DNA of 35,662 bases from Pseudoalteromonas sp. P1-25 (GCF_001401805.1 NZ_LKDW01000039.1:1-35662), one strand, 5' to 3'; counted from the stretch's first letter, positions 17,183-25,440 are shown. Numbers and translations: made by a program. Notes: generated from the sequence alone by a model not told the origin.

Positions 17183-17204
17183 GGCAAGCAATTATTTGCT
17201 TGCC
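17183..17204 (-). other. Intercistronic hairpin between clpP and clpX
   Basis: GGCAAGCAA (17183-17191) and TTGCTTGCC (17196-17204) are perfect 9-bp arms around a 4-base loop, 7 bases past the clpP stop. No T-tract follows, so it is more likely an attenuator or stability element that sets the ClpP:ClpX ratio than a terminator. Confidence 0.5.
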
Positions 17205-17211
17205 TACACGC

Positions 17212-17829
17212 TTACTTGCTTTCGCGATTTGTAAACACTGAGTCAACCAGGCCGTAATCTACAGCTTGTGATGCACTCATAAAGTTATCACGGTCAGTAT
17301 CGCGTGAAATAACCTCTAGTGGCTGGCCTGTATGCTCTGCCATTAAGCGGTTAAGTTTGTCTTTAATAGACAGAATTTCTTTTGCGTGTATTTCAAAGTC
17401 AGATGCTTGACCTTGGAAACCACCTAACGGCTGGTGAATCATTACACGTGAGTTTGGTAAACAAAAACGCTTACCTTTAGCGCCAGCAGTAAGCAAGAAT
17501 GCACCCATGCTTGCAGCTTGGCCAACACAAATAGTACTTACATCTGGTTTGATAAAGTTCATTGTATCGTAAATTGCCATACCAGCGGTTACCGAACCAC
17601 CTGGTGAATTAATATATAAAAAGATATCTTTTTCAGGGTTCTCTGATTCTAAAAATAGCATTTGCGCTAAAATTAGGTTTGCCATGTTGTCTTCAACTTG
17701 GCCCGTTAAAAAGATAATTCGCTCTTTTAATAGACGCGAATAAATGTCATACGAGCGCTCACCTTTAGCTGTTTGTTCAACAACCATAGGGACTAATGCA
17801 TTTAGGGGATCTGTCATACCAGTGTTCAT
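17212..17829 (-). CDS. clpP: ClpP, proteolytic subunit of Clp proteases
   Basis: A 205-residue serine protease that forms the tetradecameric degradation chamber with ClpX (and ClpA). The catalytic triad is Ser107 (GQAASMGAF), His132 (MIHQPLGG) and Asp181 (DTDRD), each offset by four from the E. coli precursor numbering. The N-terminal residues before LVPMVVEQT look like the usual short propeptide. It lies 163 bases after tig, with a long-loop hairpin in the gap, and upstream of clpX in the standard tig–clpP–clpX order. Confidence 0.98.
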   Translation of the reverse strand: MNTGMTDPLNALVPMVVEQTAKGERSYDIYSRLLKERIIFLTGQVEDNMANLILAQMLFLESENPEKDIFLYINSPGGSVTAGMAIYDTMNFIKPDVSTICVGQAASMGAFLLTAGAKGKRFCLPNSRVMIHQPLGGFQGQASDFEIHAKEILSIKDKLNRLMAEHTGQPLEVISRDTDRDNFMSASQAVDYGLVDSVFTNRESK

Positions 17830-17915
17830 ACTTTTTTAATTCCTTATGCGCTTATGCTTTTTCTTACTAAAGGAAGCATAGTTATCATTTTTCGCAAATT
17901 ATGGGGCACAAACTA

Positions 17916-17960
17916 AAATGGCCCGGGCACACTGCATAAACAGAGTAACACGAGCCATTT
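17916..17960 (-). terminator. Possible attenuator/terminator between tig and clpP
   Basis: AAATGGC (17916-17922) and GCCATTT (17954-17960) pair, extended by an inner CG/CG past one mismatch, around a loop of about 25 bases. On the minus strand the hairpin is followed by TTTTAGTTTG, a weak T-rich tail. The large loop makes it a weak candidate. Confidence 0.35.
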
Positions 17961-17992
17961 AATCGTTAGCGAGCGCTTAAGTCAATGACTTA

Positions 17993-19297
17993 TTAAGCAC
18001 CTTGCTGAGGATTCATGATGTCATCAAATGCTTTTTCAACGTCAGACACGTTTGCTTTAGCTAAAATAGCTTCAACAGCTTGCTCTTCCATTGCAACATT
18101 ACGCATTTGCTGCATAAGTTGATCATTTGATTTGTAGTATTCTACTACTTCAGTTGGATCTTCGTAAGCAGATGCAACTGTAGCAATTAATGCTTCAACT
18201 TTTTCATCATCAACTTTGATATCGTTTGCTTTGATCACTTCACCTAGTAATAGGCCAGTTTTAACGCGAGTTACTGCTTGCTCGTGGAACAATTCAGCTG
18301 GAAGCTCAGGCATGTTTTTAGCGTCGCCGCCAAAACGTTGAGCTGCTTGCTGACGTAATGCGTCAACTTCTTGATCAACAAGTGCTTTAGGTACTTCGAT
18401 TTCGTTGTTTTCTAAAAGACCTTTAATTGCTTGGTCTTTCACGTTAGCTTTAACCGCTTGGTCTAGCTCACGTGTCATGTTCTTTTTAACTTCTTCTTTA
18501 AGCGCGTCTACACCGCCTTCGGTAACACCGAATTTAGTTGCAAACTCTTCGCTTAATTCAGGTAGCTCTTGTGCTTCAACTTTTTTCACTGTGATAGTGA
18601 ATTGAGCTGCTTTACCTTTAAGATTTTCAGCGTGGTAATCTTCAGGGAAAGTTACATCAGCAACGACTTCTTCGCCTGCTTTTTTGCCAACGATGTTGTC
18701 TTCGAAACCTGGGATCATACGACCTTGGCCAAGTTCAAGTGGGAAGTCTTCAGCTTTGCCGCCTTCAAACTCTTCGCCGTCAATAGTACCTACGAAATCA
18801 ACTGTTACACGGTCGTTTTCGCCAGCAGCTGCATCAACATCAGCCCAAGAAGCATGTTGCTTACGAAGTGTTTCTAGCATGTTTGCTAAATCTTCGTCAG
18901 TTACTGTTACAGCTGGTTTTTCTACTGCAATTTTGTCTAAACCTTGAACTTCAATTTCAGGGTATACTTCAAATGTTGCAGTAAATTCTAAATCTTTACC
19001 TGCTTCAAGTGATTTTGGTGCAAATGATGGTGCGCCAGCTGGATTAATTTTTTCAGAAACAATTGCTTCAATGTAATTACGCTGCATTACTTCGCCAGCT
19101 ACTTCTTGACGAACCGCAGGTCCAAAACGCTTGTTAATTACTGAAACTGGTACTTTACCAGCACGGAAGCCATCAATACGCTGCGTTTTTGACAGTTGTT
19201 GTAAGCGTTTTTTTACTTCGGTCTCAACGTTCTCTGCAGGAACGGTGATGGTCAGACGGCGCTCAAGGCCTTGAGTCGTCTCAACAGAAACTTGCAT
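17993..19297 (-). CDS. tig: Trigger factor, ribosome-associated chaperone
   Basis: A 434-residue chaperone with peptidyl-prolyl isomerase activity (E. coli 432). The ribosome-binding N-domain carries the signature GFRAGKVP (43-50). The FKBP-type isomerase domain is about 160-246 (VTVDFVGTIDGEEFEGG, LGQGRMIPGFEDNIVG), followed by the helical C-terminal chaperone arms. TGAGGT lies before the ATG. It heads the tig–clpP–clpX series, with its own promoter about 170 bases upstream. Confidence 0.98.
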   Translation of the reverse strand: MQVSVETTQGLERRLTITVPAENVETEVKKRLQQLSKTQRIDGFRAGKVPVSVINKRFGPAVRQEVAGEVMQRNYIEAIVSEKINPAGAPSFAPKSLEAGKDLEFTATFEVYPEIEVQGLDKIAVEKPAVTVTDEDLANMLETLRKQHASWADVDAAAGENDRVTVDFVGTIDGEEFEGGKAEDFPLELGQGRMIPGFEDNIVGKKAGEEVVADVTFPEDYHAENLKGKAAQFTITVKKVEAQELPELSEEFATKFGVTEGGVDALKEEVKKNMTRELDQAVKANVKDQAIKGLLENNEIEVPKALVDQEVDALRQQAAQRFGGDAKNMPELPAELFHEQAVTRVKTGLLLGEVIKANDIKVDDEKVEALIATVASAYEDPTEVVEYYKSNDQLMQQMRNVAMEEQAVEAILAKANVSDVEKAFDDIMNPQQGA

Positions 19298-19652
19298 GAT
19301 TTACCTCAATATTCAATTTTGGCGACTGTTCGCCTTCCTTACAAACAAAGTAATCTTCATGAGTCTTGATAAATTTTAAAGCGATTTTTCACTAAAAAGC
19401 ATCCGTCACTACCATGAGATCCCATTGCTGCTCTGCCCTTCGGGCACTATGTTAAACAATAGACGCGGCATTATAACCTAATAATTATGATAGTCGAGTG
19501 TAGGGGGCAATTATTTGGACTAGTTTAGCTACGATCGAGACCAACTGCGTAAAAAACAGACTAACAAGTACGTTAAAGCGATATTTTAGTAGGAAGTAAA
19601 TAGACGTTATTGCTGAGTGATTACTCGTTTACTTTCTTTAAGGTTAAGAAAG
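19298..19652. other. Intergenic region between tig and the tRNA operon
   Basis: No gene is seen in these 355 bases. They hold the tig leader of about 165 bases, the tig promoter, and a small TGCCC/GGGCA hairpin (19434-19446) within the leader. An AT-rich 8-bp inverted repeat ACTTTCTT (19631-19638)/AAGAAAGT (19646-19653) lies immediately 3' of the last tRNA. I found no clear intrinsic terminator for the tRNA operon. Confidence 0.6.
19470..19497 (-). promoter_or_regulatory. Candidate sigma-70 promoter of tig
   Basis: On the minus strand TCGACT (19497-19492), a 16-base spacer and a perfect TATAAT (19475-19470). The start would be near 19463, giving a leader of about 165 bases. The -35 matches only four of six positions. 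Confidence 0.55.
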
Positions 19653-19729
19653 TGGTCGGCGATGCAGGATTTGAACCTGCGACCCCTTGGACCCAAACCA
19701 AGTGCGCTACCAAACTGCGCTAATCGCCG
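19653..19729 (-). tRNA. tRNA-Pro(UGG), copy 1
   Basis: 77 nt with encoded CCA. Acceptor CGGCGAT/ATCGCCG, anticodon loop TTTGGGT between CTTGG and CCAAG gives anticodon UGG, and the T-arm is GCAGG TTCGAAT CCTGC. Last gene of the array in transcription order. Confidence 0.97.
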
Positions 19730-19780
19730 ATAATTATGTTGAATACTTAAATGTTGAATTTAAAGCCACTTATAAGAAAG

Positions 19781-19857
19781 TGGTCGGCGATGCAGGATTT
19801 GAACCTGCGACCCCTTGGACCCAAACCAAGTGCGCTACCAAACTGCGCTAATCGCCG
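19781..19857 (-). tRNA. tRNA-Pro(UGG), copy 2
   Basis: 77 nt, identical in sequence to the copies at 19653 and 20104 as far as I can compare by eye, with CCA encoded. Fourth gene of the array in transcription order. Confidence 0.97.
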
Positions 19858-19872
19858 ATACTCGAAGTAAAT

Positions 19873-19948
19873 TGGGGTGACTGATGGGGCTCGAACCCAC
19901 GACAACCGGAATCACAATCCGGGGCTCTACCAACTGAGCTACAATCAC
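19873..19948 (-). tRNA. tRNA-His(GUG)
   Basis: Acceptor GTGATTG/CAGTCAC, anticodon loop containing GTG, and CCA encoded. The base before the 5' end is a G opposite C73, as required for the histidine-specific extra G-1. Confidence 0.97.
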
Positions 19949-19972
19949 CACGGTATTTACTTTGTTTTCAAA

Positions 19973-20049
<77 letters not shown>

Positions 20050-20103
20050 ATCGAAAACTTCATAGTTTGCCAGTAAGCTTTTCAATTATAAAAATAAAAG
20101 AAG

Positions 20104-20180
20104 TGGTCGGCGATGCAGGATTTGAACCTGCGACCCCTTGGACCCAAACCAAGTGCGCTACCAAACTGCGCTAATCGCCG
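20104..20180 (-). tRNA. tRNA-Pro(UGG), copy 3
   Basis: 77 nt, same sequence as the other two proline copies, CCA encoded. First gene of the operon, about 40 bases downstream of the promoter. Confidence 0.97.
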
Positions 20181-20224
20181 ATGCTTACGATTGTCTGCGA
20201 GTGACCTCGTTGACAACGGGGTGC

Positions 20225-20253
20225 ATAATAGTGATTTGCCTAAGAGAGGTCAA
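20225..20253 (-). promoter_or_regulatory. Promoter of the tRNA operon
   Basis: On the minus strand TTGACC (20253-20248), a 17-base spacer and TATTAT (20230-20225), followed by a GC-rich discriminator GCACCCCG. A GC-rich discriminator is typical of stable-RNA promoters under stringent control. Confidence 0.9.
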
Positions 20254-20521
20254 ACGTTTTTTGCATAAAATAAATCAATCGGTCATTTTTAGTTCATAAT
20301 GGTTAAATATTGCAAAATCCAGCTGAAATTTAGACGCTTTTTTTGAAAACACCGGTTTATAACTTAAAAGCACCTTGGCGCTTCGGGCCTTTTCTGCGAA
20401 AATAGCCTGCATATTAAAAAAGCATTAATAAAATTAATTTTTTGCATACACCCCACTTTATATGCTGGTGCTTTTAAAATATAAGTATCGAAGTTTATTT
20501 AACCCCAATTAAAGGTCCCCC
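20254..20521. other. Intergenic region upstream of folD with an 11-bp inverted repeat
   Basis: No gene is seen. TTAAAAGCACC (20364-20374) and GGTGCTTTTAA (20467-20477) are perfect 11-bp arms enclosing 92 bases. Inside, ATTAAT-aaa-ATTAAT flanked by A/T runs forms a further small stem. The element lies upstream of folD, so it could be a structured leader or a small non-autonomous repeat. I could not pick a convincing folD promoter. Confidence 0.45.
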
Positions 20522-21376
20522 ATGACGGCAAACATCATTGATGGTAAGGCAATCGCAAAACAAGTACGTAGTGCAGTGGCTGAGCGCGTAAGCGAGCGCG
20601 TTGCAAACGGTTTACGTGCACCTGGTTTAGCAGTAGTACTGGTAGGGCTTGACCCTGCAAGCCAAGTTTACGTTGGCTCTAAGCGCAAAGCGTGTGAAGA
20701 AGTAGGATTTATTTCAAAGTCATTTGATTTACCTGCGCAAACCAGCGAAGAAGAACTACTAGCATTAATTGATGAGCTAAATAACGATGGCGAAGTAGAT
20801 GGTATTTTAGTACAACTACCGCTACCTGAAGGCCTCGATGCAGAAAAGATTTTAGAACGCATTACACCCCATAAAGATGTAGACGGTTTTCACCCGTACA
20901 ATATTGGTCGCTTAGCGCAACGTATGCCGGCGCTTCGCCCATGTACACCAAAAGGGATTATCACCTTACTTGATTCAACAGGCGTGCGTTACAAGGGAAT
21001 GCATGCGGTAGTGGTTGGCGCCTCTAATATTGTTGGTCGCCCTATGTCGCTTGAGTTACTACTTGCCGGCTGTACTACAACGGTATGCCATAAATTTACA
21101 CAAGATTTAGAAACCCATGTTCGCCGTGCAGATTTATTAGTAGTGGCCGTAGGTAAACCTGAATTTATTCCGGGCGATTGGGTAAAAGAAGGCGCGATTG
21201 TGATTGATGTAGGTATTAACCGTTTAGATACAGGTAAATTAGTCGGTGATGTTGAGTATAGCATTGCAGAGCAAAAAGCTGATTTTATTACTCCTGTACC
21301 AGGTGGTGTTGGGCCAATGACTGTAGCAAGTTTGATTGAAAACACACTTGAAGCATGTGAAAAATACCACAGTTAA
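20522..21376 (+). CDS. folD: FolD, methylenetetrahydrofolate dehydrogenase/cyclohydrolase
   Basis: A 284-residue bifunctional enzyme that interconverts 5,10-methylene-, methenyl- and 10-formyl-tetrahydrofolate using NADP, supplying one-carbon units to purine and formyl-Met synthesis. The catalytic YVGSKRKACEE motif (Tyr50, Lys54) is present. So are the DGILVQLPLP substrate-site motif, the KDVDGFHPYN stretch and the dinucleotide-binding GASNIVGRP, with PGGVGPMT near the C-terminus. AAAGG lies upstream of the ATG. It converges on cysS over a shared terminator. Confidence 0.98.
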   Translation: MTANIIDGKAIAKQVRSAVAERVSERVANGLRAPGLAVVLVGLDPASQVYVGSKRKACEEVGFISKSFDLPAQTSEEELLALIDELNNDGEVDGILVQLPLPEGLDAEKILERITPHKDVDGFHPYNIGRLAQRMPALRPCTPKGIITLLDSTGVRYKGMHAVVVGASNIVGRPMSLELLLAGCTTTVCHKFTQDLETHVRRADLLVVAVGKPEFIPGDWVKEGAIVIDVGINRLDTGKLVGDVEYSIAEQKADFITPVPGGVGPMTVASLIENTLEACEKYHS

Positions 21377-21395
21377 GCATTTAACTGATACCAAT

Positions 21396-21425
21396 AAAAA
21401 GGGCTGCCAGCTGGCAGCCCTTTTT
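21396..21425. terminator. Perfect bidirectional terminator between folD and cysS
   Basis: A 30-base perfect palindrome: five A, GGGCTGCCAG (21401-21410), CTGGCAGCCC (21411-21420), five T. It ends both convergent transcripts. Confidence 0.95.
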
Positions 21426-21449
21426 AGTTTAAAAACTATTTTAACACGT

Positions 21450-22829
21450 TTACGCTTTACGCCACGTTGTTTTACCGGCTGAGTCTTCAAGCACAACACC
21501 GAGTGCATTGAGTGCATCACGTGCTTCATCAGCGGCGGCCCAGTCTTTATTTGCGCGCGCTTCGTTACGTTTTACAATCAGCGCTTCGATAGTGGCTACT
21601 TCATCATCATCTTGCCCACCTTGCAAAAACGATTCTGGTGCTTGCTGAGCAACGCCAAGTACTTCGCCTATGCTGCGTAGCACAAATGCTAATTGCCCTG
21701 CTTGCTGTGTATCGGTGTCTTTAACACGGTTAAGCTCTTTAGCCAGTTCAAATAAAACCGGTAACGCCTCTGGTGTATTAAAGTCATCGTTCATCGCTTT
21801 TCTAAATTTAGCCACGTACTCATTGCTTTCAATGTCGCACGCTAATGGCTCTACACCACGAAGTGCTGTGTAAATACGTTCAAGTGATGAGCGTGCTTGA
21901 TCTAAATTCTCTTGTGAGTAATTTAGCTGGCTTCGGTAATGCCCTGATATTAAAAAGTAACGAACCGATTCAGCATCATATGTTTTTAATACCTCACGCA
22001 CAGTAAAAAAGTTGTCTAATGATTTAGACATTTTTTCTTTATTTACTTGTACCATACCGGTGTGGATCCACGTATTTACATACTTACCATTGTTTGCACA
22101 GCATGATTGGGCAATTTCGTTTTCATGGTGCGGAAACTGTAAGTCAGAGCCGCCACCGTGAATATCAAAATGCTCGCCTAAATGCTTTGAGCTCATTGCT
22201 GAACATTCTATATGCCAACCTGGGCGCCCTTCTCCCCACGGTGATGACCAAGAAGGTTCGCCTGCTTTTGCTTTTTTCCACAATACAAAATCAAGCGGAT
22301 CGTCTTTATCTTGTGCAACTTCTACGCGAGAGCCTGCTTGGAGCATACTTAAATCTTGTTGCGATAGTGCACCGTACTGTTCAAACGTAGAAACATCAAA
22401 AAGCACGTCGCCGTCGTTTGCTACGTACGCATGGCCTTTTGCAATTAAGCGTTCAACCATTTCGATGATTTCGTCCATATGGTTTGTAACCGTCGGTTCA
22501 ATATCTGGGCGCAACATGTTTAGGCTATCAAAGTCTTCGTGCATGGCTTTGGTCATACGCAAAGTTAGGTCATTAATTGACTCGCCATTTTCGTTTGCGC
22601 GTTTAATTATTTTATCATCTACGTCGGTAATATTACGTACGTATTTTAAGTCGTAACCAAGATGGCGAAGATAGCGGACAATAACATCAAACCCGACAAA
22701 TGTACGCGCATGACCGATATGACAAAAATCATAAATGGTGATACCACACACGTACATGTCGATTTTGCCTTCGACCATAGGTTTAAACTGCTCTTTTTGT
22801 CGCGTGAGTGTGTTGTATATTTGTACCAT
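21450..22829 (-). CDS. cysS: Cysteinyl-tRNA synthetase
   Basis: A 459-residue class I synthetase (E. coli 461). The HIGH motif is exact at 37-40 and KMSKS is 266-270. The four zinc ligands Cys28, Cys209, His234 and Glu238 all fall at the E. coli positions. The C-terminal domain ends in the usual anticodon-binding region. It is monocistronic, with a 412-base gap upstream and a shared terminator downstream. Confidence 0.98.
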   Translation of the reverse strand: MVQIYNTLTRQKEQFKPMVEGKIDMYVCGITIYDFCHIGHARTFVGFDVIVRYLRHLGYDLKYVRNITDVDDKIIKRANENGESINDLTLRMTKAMHEDFDSLNMLRPDIEPTVTNHMDEIIEMVERLIAKGHAYVANDGDVLFDVSTFEQYGALSQQDLSMLQAGSRVEVAQDKDDPLDFVLWKKAKAGEPSWSSPWGEGRPGWHIECSAMSSKHLGEHFDIHGGGSDLQFPHHENEIAQSCCANNGKYVNTWIHTGMVQVNKEKMSKSLDNFFTVREVLKTYDAESVRYFLISGHYRSQLNYSQENLDQARSSLERIYTALRGVEPLACDIESNEYVAKFRKAMNDDFNTPEALPVLFELAKELNRVKDTDTQQAGQLAFVLRSIGEVLGVAQQAPESFLQGGQDDDEVATIEALIVKRNEARANKDWAAADEARDALNALGVVLEDSAGKTTWRKA

Positions 22830-23241
22830 TTACTTTAAGTCCTTGACTGTTTGCTGAGTTGGCTATGTTAACACTTGAAAAGCCCCCGCTCTAGCGCTTT
22901 TTATACCCAAACCTCTTCAATACAGTTGTTTAAGCTGGAATTAAAACCAATTTAGGTTAGGCCTTGATTGTGTGTCAGAGAGGTTCTGTTGTTAAAATTA
23001 ATAACACTGTAAAATCGGTTTTAAATCACCCTGTTTATTGCTCAACGGGCTTTTGTTCTGTGCATAGCTACATATTGAGAGAAAATACAACAACGACAAA
23101 ATACCACCTCGATATTAGCCCCCTGTAAAACGCACAAGTATATACCCTGAGCAGCTTTGGATATATTGAACAAGCACTTTGTTTATCTTAGTTAACTAAG
23201 ATAAAATAGCGCGACTAATTAAACCAGATATAGGAAACCAC
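22830..23241. other. Divergent intergenic region between cysS and ppiB
   Basis: I see no coding sequence. Near cysS the minus strand shows TATAAA (22905-22900 region) within GAGGTTTGGGTATA (22902-22915), a motif also found upstream of cvpA, and a GC-rich AAAAGC/GCTTTT stem-loop beside it (about 22878-22902). Near ppiB lies the palindromic promoter described separately. The middle, about 22930-23150, holds nothing I recognise. Confidence 0.5.
23179..23207 (+). promoter_or_regulatory. ppiB promoter with a 24-bp perfect palindrome filling its spacer
   Basis: TTGTTT (23179-23184), a 17-base spacer and TAAAAT (23202-23207) form a plausible sigma-70 promoter about 28 bases before ppiB. Positions 23182-23205 are a perfect inverted repeat (TTTATCTTAGTT and its complement, no gap), so the spacer and both core hexamers overlap it. 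This is the geometry of an operator for a dimeric repressor. The regulator is unknown. Confidence 0.6.
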
Positions 23242-23733
23242 ATGGTTGTTCTACACACTAATTTTGGTGACATCACCATTAAAATGTTTGAGCAAGAAGC
23301 TCCAAACACAGTTAAAAACTTTTTAGAGTACGCAAACTCAGGTTTTTACAACGGCACTATTTTTCACCGCGTAATTGACGGCTTTATGGTGCAAGGCGGT
23401 GGGTTTGTACCTGGTATGGAACAAAAAGACGTTAACGACCCAATTCAAAACGAAGCTAATAATGGCCTATCTAATAAAGTAGGTACATTAGCAATGGCAC
23501 GTACGCCTGATCCACATTCAGCAACGGCCCAATTCTTTATTAATGTTAACGACAACGACTTTTTAAACCACAGCAGCGAAACGTCGCAAGGCTGGGGTTA
23601 CTGCGTATTTGCAGAAGTAGTTGAGGGCATGGACGTAGTAAATAAAATTAAAGGTGTAGCAACAGGCAGCGCTGGTTTTCACCAAGATGTACCGCTTGAA
23701 AATGTAATCATCGAAAACGTTACTGTAAGCTAA
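23242..23733 (+). CDS. ppiB: PpiB, cytoplasmic cyclophilin-type peptidyl-prolyl isomerase
   Basis: A 163-residue cyclophilin (E. coli PpiB 164) without a signal peptide, so cytoplasmic. The catalytic core is intact: FHRVI with the active-site Arg, GFMVQGGG, ATAQFFINV, and the WGYCVFAEVV segment. The whole length aligns closely with E. coli PpiB. A weak purine-rich ribosome-binding site (ATAGGAA) precedes the ATG. The gene has its own palindrome-bearing promoter and is followed by a terminator before lpxH. Confidence 0.98.
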   Translation: MVVLHTNFGDITIKMFEQEAPNTVKNFLEYANSGFYNGTIFHRVIDGFMVQGGGFVPGMEQKDVNDPIQNEANNGLSNKVGTLAMARTPDPHSATAQFFINVNDNDFLNHSSETSQGWGYCVFAEVVEGMDVVNKIKGVATGSAGFHQDVPLENVIIENVTVS

Positions 23734-23758
23734 ACGTTCACTCTTACACTGAGTAATT

Positions 23759-23795
23759 AAGCGGGCATGGTACATTAATGTATTCGCCCGCTTTT
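23759..23795 (+). terminator. Terminator downstream of ppiB
   Basis: AAGCGGGC (23759-23766) pairs with GCCCGCTT (23786-23793), and the loop contains a secondary TACAT/ATGTA stem. A short T-tract, TTTTATTT, follows. It lies 25 bases after ppiB, so lpxH may depend on read-through or on a promoter I could not identify. Confidence 0.8.
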
Positions 23796-23818
23796 ATTTA
23801 ACCTAACTAGATGCCTTT

Positions 23819-24556
23819 ATGACTTCTCAAACCTACTTTATTGCAGATTTACATCTAAGTGAAAACCGCCCAGATATTAGCGAGGCCTTTTATCGCTTTA
23901 TAAATACGCATATTATCGGTAAGCCCGTAGATGCACTGTATATTTTAGGTGATTTTTTTGAAGTATGGGTTGGGGATGACTACGTAACAGAATTGGCCAG
24001 TGAAGTTGCAAAACATTTAAAAGCCGTTAAAGATGGCGGAACTCCAGTGTACTTTATACATGGTAATCGTGATTTTATTATGCGTGAGCAATACGCTAAA
24101 CGCGCTGGTATGGTATTGCTAAACGAGCAAACGGTTATAGATTTGTATGGCACACCCACTGTTATTTTGCACGGTGATGAAATGTGTACTCAAGATATAG
24201 AGTATCAAAAGTTTCGCAAAAAAAGCCGTGGCTGGTGGTGGCCTAAATTAATGTTAGCAATGCCACTTTGCTACAGAAAAAAAATTGCGCGTAATGCCAG
24301 AGAAAAAAGTAAATTAAGTCAAGCCGACAAACCCATAGAAGTTTTAGACGTAGTTGATGACGCCGTACTGGCGATGTTTGCAAAACACAATGTGAGCAAC
24401 ATGATACACGGGCACACGCATCGCCCTAATGTGCATAAGTACACTGTAGGTAAGCAAACACTAACACGCACTGTGCTTGGAGATTGGTATACTCAGGGCT
24501 CATACTTAGTGGTTACACCAGACAGTCAAAAACTTATTAATACGCCCTTCGCATAA
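23819..24556 (+). CDS. lpxH: LpxH, UDP-2,3-diacylglucosamine diphosphatase
   Basis: A 245-residue calcineurin-like metallophosphoesterase that makes lipid X in lipid A synthesis at the inner membrane. The metal-binding motifs are all present: DLH (10-12), GDFFEVW (Asp45), GNRD (82-85), HGDE (His118) and the GHTHRP motif (about 198-203). The basic stretch RKKSRGWWWPKLML matches the membrane-associating cap of the family. ppiB followed by lpxH is also the order in E. coli. Confidence 0.97.
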   Translation: MTSQTYFIADLHLSENRPDISEAFYRFINTHIIGKPVDALYILGDFFEVWVGDDYVTELASEVAKHLKAVKDGGTPVYFIHGNRDFIMREQYAKRAGMVLLNEQTVIDLYGTPTVILHGDEMCTQDIEYQKFRKKSRGWWWPKLMLAMPLCYRKKIARNAREKSKLSQADKPIEVLDVVDDAVLAMFAKHNVSNMIHGHTHRPNVHKYTVGKQTLTRTVLGDWYTQGSYLVVTPDSQKLINTPFA

Positions 24557-24608
24557 TCTCAAATCCTGACTATTATTTAAGTACTTTTTGGTAATAGGAT
24601 AAGGATAT

Positions 24609-25409
24609 ATGAATAAAGCTATTTTTTGCTTATTGCTTTGTTGCATTTTTTCCAAAGGGTACGCCTCTGAAAATTGGCAACTCGTCGCTGAAAACTCTCC
24701 TCCTTATATTGGTGAGCGATTAATGGATAATGGTTGGGTGACAGCCTTAATTAAAGCGGCTTTAATAAATCAAAATATTGATAACGATATAGAGTTTACC
24801 AGTTGGAACAGAGCCCTAAAGCTAACCAAAATAAATAAAAAAGATGCAATTTTAGGCGCTTTTTTTACACAATCTCGCACTGAGCTTTTTTACTACTCAC
24901 GCCCGCTGGCTAACGTATATGTCGGCTTATTTAAGCTCAAAGGCAGGCAAATAAACTATGACGGCAGTATGAACTCTTTACAGCCATACAGTATTTGTAA
25001 AGGCGTTGGCTATGCAGTTAGCGAGGCTTTTTCTGAAAGTAATGGCCTGGCTGTAACCTCCACTCGTGGGTTAATTAATAGTTTATACATGCTACAAAAA
25101 GGACGGATAGACTTAGTTGCAGGCACTAAAGAAGTGGGGGAATATTGGTTAAAAAACACCGAAAAGCTTAATGAGCCCGGCGCGCCACAAGTTGAATATA
25201 TTTCGCCGGATTTAGAGCACCACCAACTCCATGTAATGTTTCCCAAATCTGACCCTAATGCAAAACATAAAAGGGACGCACTTGAGCAAGGCTTTACCGC
25301 TATTTTATACAATGGCACCGCAAAAAAAGTGTTGATGAAACATGGTTTTTCTCAAAGTGCAGCACTTGAACTTATAGACTTTATAGAAAGAAGTAGCGCA
25401 CCAAACTAG
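24609..25409 (+). CDS. Periplasmic solute-binding protein, family 3 (orphan)
   Basis: A 266-residue protein with a clear signal peptide (cleavage likely after Ala19 in KGYA|SEN). The mature part resembles family-3 bacterial solute-binding proteins: an early ENSPPYIGE motif, the central ISF/ITSW-type segment (EFTSWNRALKLTKINKKDAILGAFFTQSRTE) and a second lobe beginning near SICKGVGYAV. No permease or ATPase genes are adjacent. Stand-alone members of this type are common in Alteromonadales and Shewanella, and their ligands are mostly unknown. AAGGAT lies 4 bases before the ATG. It converges on miaE. I cannot assign a ligand. Confidence 0.75.
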   Translation: MNKAIFCLLLCCIFSKGYASENWQLVAENSPPYIGERLMDNGWVTALIKAALINQNIDNDIEFTSWNRALKLTKINKKDAILGAFFTQSRTELFYYSRPLANVYVGLFKLKGRQINYDGSMNSLQPYSICKGVGYAVSEAFSESNGLAVTSTRGLINSLYMLQKGRIDLVAGTKEVGEYWLKNTEKLNEPGAPQVEYISPDLEHHQLHVMFPKSDPNAKHKRDALEQGFTAILYNGTAKKVLMKHGFSQSAALELIDFIERSSAPN

Positions 25410-25419
25410 CCAGTGCGCT
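25395..25419. other. Hairpin between convergent solute-binding-protein gene and miaE
   Basis: AGCGCAC (25395-25401) pairs with GTGCGCT (25413-25419) across the stop codon of the solute-binding-protein gene. No T-tract is present on either strand, so its terminator role is uncertain. Confidence 0.35.
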
Positions 25420-25440
25420 TGAAGAGCAAATAGCACCGAT

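Noticed and set aside
19631..19653. AT-rich inverted repeat just 3' of the last tRNA-Pro as a terminator
   Set aside because: The stem is almost all A/T with no following T-tract on the transcribed strand, so terminator function is not supported.
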